The notes beneath the pieces were generated by a model. The model made no database searches. It worked only from the letters and a program-made list of their open reading frames with translations, and had not been told where the DNA came from. A stretch of DNA of 64,000 nt from Puccinia triticina. Lineage: Eukaryota; Basidiomycota; Pucciniomycetes; Pucciniales; Pucciniaceae. The position numbers and the translations under genes are program-made. Location: NCBI RefSeq assembly GCF_026914185.1, contig NC_070560.1, positions 6,191,501 through 6,255,500 of the forward strand, given 5' to 3'. Shown one piece after another: positions 63,910 to 64,000 of this stretch. The number at the start of each line of letters is the position of its first letter. The first letter of the stretch is position 1.

Positions 63910-64000
63910 TTTCTATCCTCACCAAATTGTCATGTCAGTGAGATTTCAACCCGGGAAGAATCAAGACAAAGAAAAACTTACACCCAATGACCAAAGGAAC

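Overview
This is a repeat-dense eukaryotic window, almost certainly from a basidiomycete fungus and most likely a rust (Pucciniales). The evidence is short spliceosomal introns of about 70-120 bp (GTRNGT donors, polypyrimidine-CAG acceptors), fungal gene families, and nested LTR retrotransposons, hAT, PIF/Harbinger, Tc1/mariner and LINE sequences with moderate GC content. The rust assignment is inference; the fungal one is strong. Exon coordinates below are my own readings of splice signals and reading frames.

Layout. 1-5683: an LTR retrotransposon on the minus strand, gag only (no pol), cut by the window start. 5684-13180: wreckage, namely a hAT transposase remnant, a Ty3/gypsy pol remnant, a candidate multi-exon hypothetical gene (7643-9541, minus), an ACCGGTCAT-type minisatellite invaded by an LTR and by a hAT MITE with an 8-bp target duplication, and several foldback/MITE elements. 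13512-16714: a seven-exon membrane protein gene (DUF3292/GRAM type, plus). 16715-21932: MITEs, a Zn2Cys6-motif ORF and a dead LINE 3' end. 21933-27760: a young complete Ty1/copia element (minus) with identical 124-bp LTRs, 5-bp target duplication and a half-tRNA-iMet type primer site. 28000-32570: MITEs, a giant foldback minisatellite and degenerate repeats. 32571-42859: a long-TIR element split by a nearly complete Ty3/gypsy element (33282-42345, plus, 799-bp LTRs, 4-bp target duplication), itself split by a solo LTR inside its reverse transcriptase. 43085-44458: a 1.4-kb palindrome. 45342-47898: a peroxisomal (SKL) 4-coumarate-CoA-ligase-like enzyme (plus). 48892-51721: a LIM-domain protein (minus). 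52025-58444: a PIF/Harbinger-type element bounded by TTA duplications, holding a hAT transposase gene with one stop codon and further foldbacks. 58456-60300: MITEs and the ACCGGTCAT minisatellite again. 60424-62455: a rust-type hypothetical gene (plus). 62780-63909: an apparently intact, intron-containing DD34E Tc1/mariner-type transposase (minus).

Host genes number about four to six. They do not form a pathway; they are islands in transposon sequence. The most unusual system is the gypsy element. It carries four intron-like cassettes of similar length and sequence, an in-frame UGA between gag and protease, a U-UUU-UUA slippery heptamer directly before the protease stop with pol in the -1 frame, and a primer site whose tRNA-Tyr complementarity runs about 50 nt into the anticodon arm without an intron.
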